A stretch of 64,000 nucleotides of DNA from Glandiceps talaboti (Eukaryota > Hemichordata > Enteropneusta > Spengelidae). Location of the stretch: NCBI RefSeq assembly GCF_964340395.1, contig NC_135554.1, positions 14,930,092 through 14,994,091 on the forward strand, in the 5' to 3' direction. A program made the position numbers and the translations under genes. Under the pieces are notes generated by a model, which worked only from the letters and a program-made list of their open reading frames with translations, had not been told where the DNA came from and made no database searches. Shown piece after piece: positions 56,267 through 64,000 of this stretch. Position 1 is the stretch's first letter. The number at the start of each line of letters is the position of its first letter.

Positions 56267-59200
56267 ATGAGTCGACAGAGCAAGAGGAAACGTCCTTCTA
56301 CAGACTATGATTTCGAAGAGGAAGAGTTTACTCCAAGGAAATCATCAAAACGAGCCAAGAAAGCAACCGAGTCCGTTAGCAGTAAGTTGCATTGTTATTA
56401 GTATTGTAGTACATTGCATTGATGTCAATGATGATATTTCATACCATGTATGTATTACTGGGATCTCACTAATAATACATCCATGTTCATACCGAGACAG
56501 TGCCATGATGACCGCGGGTAGTACTCCAATATACCTTGTGTCCGTAAGTTTTCTCGAGAACATTGTCTCGGCAGGGAGAGGGGATGTGGGTGTAAAGATA
56601 GGGAAATTTGTGATAATTAATTATCCTCATACGTAAGATTACAGGTCTACACCTTTTGAGATGGAAAAGTCAGTTTTAGAATAAAATGTGCTATAACTGA
56701 TCTGCTTAGGTAGCTTCAGGATTTCCAAGTTTTCTAAGTAAGCAATCATATGGGTTCCATGTTGCTAGTGGCATTGCACACAGCTATAGTATGTTTGACC
56801 TCAGATCACCAAACAAGGGTGGTCTGAGTTTCCAGTCGACTTTGAAATCACAGTCGTTGCATGCAACACACATTGTTGAGTTCTTTTCAATAGGTTCTTT
56901 TTGTATATATATCAACCGGTAGCATTTTACAACATTTGAAATTGAATATAACTGTTTGTGGTACTTCGTAGGTTTTGGTAGTGTATCAATGGAATCTAGT
57001 GATGAGAATTCAGATTGGCCATCCTATGATCAAAGCTTGAACAGACCTTCAAGAGTGAGAAAGAAATCAGCAAAACTCCTGGAAGCAGAGGAAGAAATCA
57101 CTTTTGAGATGCCACATTATTCTGAACAGGGACGATCCTTGGAAAAGAAAGACAAGAAAGGGAAAAATAAGGAAGAAGAAATATTTTCACTGTATCAACA
57201 TAAACCAATCCCAGAGTTAAAAATCAGTATTGGGAAAGAGAGGGAAGAGAAAGGAAGCAGTAAAAAGTCTAAAGAAAAAAAAAAGAAATCTAGTGACACC
57301 ATGACAAGTTTGCCAACATACCAGACAACAGAAACATTACCAGAGACTAAACACAGAAGTTCTTCCAAAAAGAGTAAGAAAAATATACCATTGCCCTTTG
57401 AGAGTTATCCAGAAAGCCCAACTAAAGACAGTGGAATAAAACTAAAGTTGATTCTATCGCCAAAAGAAAAAGAAAAAAATGAACCATTCTATGAAATCAG
57501 TTCTCCAGAGGCTGAGATGCCACCTAGTGGAGAAAAAGAAAAAAAGAAAAAAAAGAAGAAAGAAAAAGAAAGTGTGAAAACAAAATTGACTTTTCAATCT
57601 GATGGAAGTCAGCAAAGTAGTATGTCTGAAATGGAACTGGGTATCATTGACCCCAAGAAAAGTAAAAAGAAAAAGAAAAAACATAGTGAGTTGGAAGAGA
57701 GACAGACTTTTGAAATGCAAATGGAACTATTACCAGAGGTGGTAGAAAAACCACCAAAGAAAAAACGAAAGAAGGGTCACACTGATTTAAGTGAACTGAG
57801 TGCAATTCCAGACTTTGAAGGACCTAGTCTTGTCATTGATGAAAAACCACACAAAGAAAAGAAAAAGAAACAAAAGAAAGATAAAAAAGAAAAAGAGAAA
57901 AAAGAGAAGAAAGAAAAATCAAAAGATAAAAGTAAGGATAGAATGAAAATCAAATTTAATGTTACTGAACATGAGCTTCACCCTGTTGGAGTTGAAAGTC
58001 AGAGAGCAGTCTTATCACAGAGTGGAGAGGATGTAAACCAACATATGATAACAATGTCTGGTCCTGGAACGGAGCATGTAGTAGATACATCTATTGCACA
58101 AACTGTGGAGAAAAAGAAGAAACCATCTAAGCCAAAGGAAAGGAAAGAAAAAAAGGACTCCAAGAAAGGAGATAAAAAAGGGAAGAAGGACAAGAAAGAA
58201 AAAGTAAGTTTGTTTATGGATTTGATACTACATTTGTATGCTTCTGAAATAATCTACATGTGGAAATAAATCTATGGTAATGATTGAATATAGTTTAACC
58301 CTTTCAGGACTAGAAACTTTCCCGCCAAAATTTTTGAACAAAAATTCTTGTTTCTCTGTAATTTTTGGAAAAAGATCAACTTTATTTCGACCAGAATTCA
58401 AGAAATATTACTTCCCAATGAAGTAATATTCTTAAATTTTAGAAAATGTTCTTACAATCAAGTTTCTATTTATTCCAATGTCGTCTCTAGGAATGAAAGG
58501 GTTAATTTTACATTTGGTAAATATGTATGTCCATTATGTTTCCTGTCAACTTTATACATCTGTATCTTTTGTGTCAACAGAGTAAGAAGCCGTTGTCAGC
58601 ATACATGTTGTGGTGTAATCATTATAGATCCAAACTTGTAGCTGATAACCCAGGCATAGGTAAGTCATTGTCAGCATACATGTTGTGATGTAATCTCTAC
58701 AGATCTAAACTGGTAGCTGATAATTCAGGCATAGGTAAGTCATTGTCAGTATACATGTTGTGATGTAATCACTATAGATCCAAACTTGTAGCTGATAACC
58801 CAGGCAATGGTTAAGTTGTTGTATCATGCAAGTTGTAAGTTATATCTTTATACCTGGTTTAAGTTCACTTAATTGCAAGTCAAATATGATTCAGTATGTA
58901 GAATATTATTGTACATACTCTTAAATGTGTAGCAACAGTTACTCTCAAAAGGTATAGACTCAGCTTGTGTCCCCTTCAATAATGTTGCAGATAAATTCAA
59001 CACATGGTAATTTTTCTTTAGATTTTTCTACAATAAGTAAGAAGCTTGGTGCTATCTGGCAACAGTTATCAGAGAAAGAGAAAGGCAAATGGAAAAGGAA
59101 GCAAAAAGCACAGAAGACAAAACACAAGAATGTGCCTAATTTGTCCAAGAATAAACAAGAGTTGAAAGAGAAAGCTGCTAAACAGAAACCAGGAAGTCCA

Positions 59201-60423
59201 ATCAGAAAGTCGTCCAGTCCATTGAGATGTAGTGATCCTAACACTGAACCCATTGATGTAGCAGCATATCTCAAACTACTAGGAGAATCTCTCAGTCTTG
59301 TTGGTCATAGACTGCAAGAACACCAGGTATATGAACTCTAAATGATTTGCCTTTCTAAATTCTAGCTTGAAGTCATTGCACTGTTGGGTCTAAATATCTG
59401 ACCTATCAACTTATATCTTTGAGTTGATTAGCCTACAGTGGATGGCCTCGTAGCACCATCTGAAAATACTTGTTGATGTCACTGTCTTTGTATGGAGAAG
59501 GTTTGTCATAGGGGATTGTGGTGTGCATAGTTTACATGGTTTCTTGACTATAGACTCCAAGACATCCGAGCTTTTGTGAGATCCAGATGTATGACTCTTT
59601 ATGGTGAAGTTCAGTATAATTTATAATGGGACAACTGAAGGGGTTCAAGGTACCTTACAGTGTTCAAATACATCTGTTCACAGTTCCATGTCTTCATTTG
59701 CTCTCTTGGTGTAGTACTTGTCATGGTATTGTCACAGACTAAACTGGTCATTGAAGGCGCCAAACCCTTGATGCAACAAACTTTACTCCTTGTATTTGTA
59801 TATTTGACATGTTAATTCATGTTTGCAATGTCTGAATATGTGTATAAGTATGCATATTTTCAAAAATGAACATGTGAAATTATTAAATCATATTTGTACT
59901 CTTGATTGTAGGGTAATATTGAAGTTCATGGTAGTCTGTCAGTATTACTGGATTCTACACTGTGCGCACTGGGGCCATTGCTGTGTCTAACATCTCAAGT
60001 CAAAGAACTGGATGGCTGTCCGCACAACACACAGGTTAGTGATATACAGACACTAGTAGTGTCAATATCACAACACACTGTCTCCCTAAATAATAATGGC
60101 ATTGTTTGAGGTCCAGCTGCATTTGTAGAATTTTTGAATTTTCTAAGTGATTGATAAAAAGTTGCTATAAAATGATATACATATTGTTAGGAAAAGTGAA
60201 AACTAGAAGTATACTGTTTTTCAAATGCAGGAGATTTCTGCTTTGTAATTTTGACATTAGAGATTATAGTATGTTTTCTATCATACTTATTCGTATTGAT
60301 GAAAAAGTCCTTTTTTAAAGACCACATTTCATGAAAAAAAACTAAAGTGTTGTAATCTTGATCTTTTTTCCTCAACAGATCTCTGTATTGGAAAATATTG
60401 CATATATTATGCCAGGATTGTAA
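56267..60423 (+). CDS. HMGXB4: HMG-box protein HMGXB4
   Basis: Six exons: 56267-56381, 56972-58203, 58581-58659, 59022-59326, 59912-60034 and 60379-60423; 1899 nt, 632 residues (human about 600). The N-terminal half is Lys/Ser/Glu-rich with [19 protein letters not shown] near the start and many KKKKK tracts. The HMG box starts at about 450 ([19 protein letters not shown], then [20 protein letters not shown]) and is split across exons 3 and 4. The C-terminal domain [40 protein letters not shown] and [10 protein letters not shown] matches the vertebrate protein closely. HMGXB4 is a nuclear protein linked to Wnt signalling and chromatin remodelling (NURF-associated). The ATG has a good context (CACCATGAG); the frame stays open upstream to 55946, but that part does not resemble the family. 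Intron 3 carries two decayed copies of exon 3. Confidence 0.95.
58660..58810 (+). pseudogene. HMGXB4: two decayed tandem copies of HMGXB4 exon 3
   Basis: Copy 2 (58660-58734) and copy 3 (58735-58810) follow exon 3 directly. Each repeats TTGTCAGCATACATGTTGTG (copy 3 with GT in place of GC), the TAGATC/AAACT-GTAGCTGAT part and CAGGCA. Both have TGA where exon 3 has TGG (Trp in YMLWC), and both begin with the donor bases GTAAGTCA. They cannot serve as coding exons in this frame. Confidence 0.88.
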
Positions 60424-61220
60424 GGCAGACTTCTAAGGTTAAGCAGCTGTGGTGCTTTCAATGAATACTGCCCTCTCAGCTGTGGAGATTTCAATGAATA
60501 CTGCCCTCTCATGTCAGCTTTTGTGATCAATAACAATGCGTGTCTGGCAGCCAGGGTGATCAAGCTGTTGTCCCAGTTCCATAAGATCAGTCTTTTGTTC
60601 ACACTCAAAGAGCATTCCAAAGAGTCGTAGGAAATGCTGTAAGAAAATTTCTGAACCAAAATGACTGACCCCAGAAAGCAGTGCACTTTTGAGCAAACAA
60701 ATCTGAATGTCGCCAAATTCAAGATGGTTATTCCTTTACAAGTGGAATGATAATGTATTACCCAAATTCACAGCTTTTCTCATTTTTGCACAGCAAATTT
60801 CCACCGATTTGTTGTGTTGTTGGTTGAGCATGGGTACTTGAAACTAAGCACATAGGACTGTGATTAGATGTAGTGATCCGTGACACTGCCCTCTGTGTCA
60901 GCCTATCCCGGTCCAGCCAGGTTTGGATAAGATAATACTGCCTGCTTCAAGTACTTGTTGTCATTCAAGTGTGTTTAACATCAGATTTCACTGTATGGGT
61001 TTTCTGGTTATGGATGAGTGTGTAATTCTGAATCAATACCAGTACACTGTAAAGAAGACATAATTTGTAACATCTATCACTGGTTTTTACATGAACTAGT
61101 TTTACACACTACAGAGAAACAACCTCCAATGATACCATAGCTAAAACTACCTTCATGGTCACCTGTCCTAGGACTAGCATAGCTCTATTGAGACTCAATA
61201 TACTGTGGTCATGATGAACA

Positions 61221-61450
61221 CTAGGGCTGAGTTCAGGATAAAAATGGGTTGTAATCTGTTAGATAGAATGTCCATGTCACAGGCACTGTGCTGCCCTAGA
61301 ATGTCCATGTCACAGGAACTGTGCTGCACTAACTCTTGTCTACTATGAGAGCTAGTATAATTACTATACCAGTGACATGGATATTCTAGCTAACGGATCT
61401 GAAACCACTTTTATCGTGATCTCGGCCCTCATGTCTGAATTCACCCCTAG
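61221..61450. mobile_element. foldback element
   Basis: The left arm (CTAGGGCTGAGTTCAG, then GTTAGATAGAATGTCCATGTC) and the right arm (GTGACATGGATATTCTAGC, then CTGAATTCACCCCTAG) are inverted copies over about 75 bp. The inside contains a direct duplication of AATGTCCATGTCACAGG. Confidence 0.65.
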
Positions 61451-62216
61451 TTGTCATGTGTTTATTATACATGCAGTGTGAAAAGGAGACAGTTGAATTT
61501 GATGAAGTTAGACACATAACTAACATTATTCTACAGAGGTCATCTCAAATTACATCAACAATGACACTATACTGTAGAGAGGTACATGTGTATTCGCTGT
61601 CAAAAATTTGACAAGCACCTTTAATATCATCTATATATTTATCTATTACATGTAATAGACACTCAAGTCACTAGAATTTTTTAATTAAAAAAAAAAAACA
61701 TCTGTTGTTCACATATGATTTGCATGAAATATAGTTTAGATAAAAGATATATGTTATGGTGACACAAAATGTTTGCCATGACTATACGTTATAGTGACAC
61801 AAAATGTTGGCCATGACTAATATATAAGTTTTACAGAGCTGTAGAAAGAAGGCCTAACCAACTGCTTCCTATGGTATATTTCAACAATCTGTACATAAAC
61901 TATTAAAGCAGAATAGTACGATAATGGAATGAACAAGTCAGATTTTGTGGAAAGTATTTGTGATATCGTTGATTTTTGTAGAACAATGTAAATAATTTGA
62001 GTGAAATCAGTCAGGAGTTACATTTTGTTGTTGTTAACAGAATCTAGTAGATGTAGGGGTACATTTGATAATAAATGACACTATACTTATTCCATATTAT
62101 GGCTGTGTTTTGTGTTCTCTCAGGGCAAGAAGATTTGATGGAAACGTTATTGTTTTTGTGAAAGTATATTCCTTGCTTACATACACAAACCACTATTGAA
62201 AATATACTAATGTAAG

Positions 62217-62290
62217 AGTTTTGTCAGTACTCATCTTTGACTAGTAGTGACAAGACCCCTTATGTCAGTCATAATTTCCACAGCTGAACT
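62217..62290 (-). repeat. palindromic-family copy
   Basis: In inverse orientation it reads CAGCTGTGGAAATTATGACT, then GACATAAGGGGTCTTGTCACT, close to the sequence at 23231-23330. Confidence 0.45.
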
Positions 62291-64000
62291 GAGAAATAAT
62301 ATATTGGGAAATATTATCTAACTATGTGCAATGTTTCTTAATCTCGAGGGGAAGAAGAGAGCTAGTCTATGAATGCATTGCAGTCACTGTCAGCCTTGCA
62401 AAGTACATATTTCACTGAGTAAATAGCCAGTGTTTGCAAACAACTCTAACTAATGCAAGAACATTGTGGTGATATGTTTATTCTCAGTTTGGTAATGTGG
62501 AGAGAAATCACAAATATGATTACTATATTCACATATGTAGAATCAGAAACAATAAATTACAAGAGAATTGTAGAATCTATCCCCCAAAAAGCTGAAACCA
62601 CAGACCATATGTCAGGATAGGTTTTATGCATGAAAAAGCTAGGGTAAGAAATTTGATGAAAAAATTACAAAAAAAGCAGTGGGTGGAGTCATAGACTGTC
62701 TATGGTGGAGTAGAATTAGAAATTTGATGAATTGATCTTTACAGATACAGTGTTTGGAATAGGTTAGAGTTACTGATGGACAGTGCTCTTACAGTATACA
62801 TAGTATAGACTACTGGAGAGTCACCAACAACTGTACTGATAGATCGTAGACCCTCCCACCAACATTGGTGGTGGGGTGGGGGTGGGGGCTCTGTGGTGGA
62901 GTGTCTATGGATAGAAAATGTTATGAATTGTTCATTGCATTTGCAATGTTTGGGATACAGTTAAGAAAGGTTTTCAATATTTCTTAACATTTGCCATGGT
63001 TTGGGCTGGGGTTAGAAGTGTGGTGGGATCTTTACATATATACTGTTGACAAAGTATGACACAGTACAATATGTTACATCTCAACATGTGTCAATTATAT
63101 TATATTGGGTCACAATGCTGTACTTCAGCTGTACATTTCACACATGTCAGGGTGTTGAAACAAAACAATAAGCTGAGTTCAAGCTGACACATTGCTATTG
63201 CAAGATTCATTATCATTCAAAGTTGACTTTGTAATTACAATTTCTTTTCTTACTATGTACATTATTCAACCTTTAAATTTACAAACAAATTAAGGCAACT
63301 TTCTTCCCATTGCTGAAATGTCAAGAGCTATAACTGTAAGCCTTTAGTGAAGTAGAGCATGGGATACAATTTGTCGTGTTCATTTTAGAAATGAGCTGTC
63401 ATGTTGTGAGAACATAATCTGAACACCTACACCAAGAAGAGACAGCAGTCTCAACTGTATCACTTTATATAAACAATAATATACTATATGAAAGAACTTT
63501 GCACATGAATGAAAAGAAACTGGAAAGAAACTCATTGGTCAGTTACTGATCACTGATTACTGATCATAGTGTTTGAGGTTTTTGAATGAAATAATTCCTT
63601 GGGAACATGTGTAGCATGTCATTCATCACTTAAGGTTATAGACCACGTTCAATGTCCCTTGCTGATATTGGTTTGCAGTTAAGAAAGTAATGATTATACA
63701 CATCCATAACTATACATTTTCTGAAAGCTCTTGATCCACTCTTTACAATGAAATTAGTAAAATTTGGTTTTATGTACTTCAGATCACGTGACCTCTACAT
63801 ACGTGATAATTTGCATGTTTGGTTCAACAAAAATTAGCTCCTTCAAATTTCGACCAACAATAGAAAACGACGCACAGTGTTTATCACCACGTCAGTGGCT
63901 ACAAAACCGTGTCTCAGATTTTTCCTATCTGTTTTTGTAACGAAGATATATAAATAATAATAAATAGTGTCCAAATAAACCATGTATGTCTCATCTAAAT

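Larger units (their letters stand above)
60424..64000. other. HMGXB4 3' UTR and intergenic DNA
   Basis: AATAAA at 62070-62075 is a candidate end of a long 3' UTR. A foldback element (61221-61450), a doubled 37-bp unit (about 61741-61815), a short palindromic-family copy (62217-62290) and a G-rich patch (62865-62890) are present. No exon was seen to the window end. Confidence 0.5.

Overview
This is a eukaryotic, almost certainly metazoan, genomic window. Coding sequence is split into short exons with GT-AG introns. The recognisable genes are conserved animal genes (CWC27, SREK1IP1, SMIM7, HMGXB4, a TAL/LYL bHLH factor). Intergenic and intronic DNA is AT-rich and crowded with microsatellites, minisatellites, foldback elements and tRNA-derived SINE-like repeats. 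An invertebrate bilaterian (invertebrate deuterostome or spiralian) fits best; I cannot assign a phylum from the sequence alone.

Layout. 1-3.1 kb: the 3' end of a small single-pass membrane protein gene, its last three exons placed among tandem repeats. 3.1-7.8 kb: no firm gene, many simple repeats, one weak minus-strand exon candidate. 7.8-17.8 kb: a six-exon gene for an unrecognised type I membrane protein of 440 residues, with signal peptide, Thr-rich stalk, compact ectodomain, TM helix, Pro-rich tail, NPAY motif and PDZ-type C-terminus. 20.5-23.7 kb: SMIM7, five exons. 25.1-28.1 kb, minus strand: SREK1IP1, four exons, tail-to-tail with SMIM7. 28.6-37.6 kb: CWC27, eleven exons, head-to-head with SREK1IP1 across about 450 bp. 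37.6-52.4 kb: a long stretch without a gene I can support, rich in tandem and inverted repeats. 52.4-53.4 kb: a TAL-type bHLH protein in one open exon. 56.3-60.4 kb: HMGXB4, six exons, with an unusual local triplication of the exon that starts its HMG box. 60.4-64 kb: HMGXB4 3' UTR and intergenic DNA.

Functional themes. CWC27 (spliceosomal cyclophilin) and SREK1IP1 (SR-related splicing protein) are both splicing factors and share one divergent promoter; I recall the same head-to-head pair in human, so this looks like old microsynteny. SMIM7 and HMGXB4 are housekeeping-type genes. The TAL-like factor sits in a gene-poor domain, as expected of a developmental regulator.

I did not find a clearly new biological system. 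The most interesting signals are the HMG-box exon triplication carrying a stop codon, tandem arrays that begin at or contain 5' splice sites (three separate introns), His in place of the usual cyclophilin Trp (or human Glu) in CWC27, the unrecognised membrane protein, and several foldback elements, one with a 9-bp target-site duplication. All exon models were built by eye from reading frame, splice consensus and recalled homologues.
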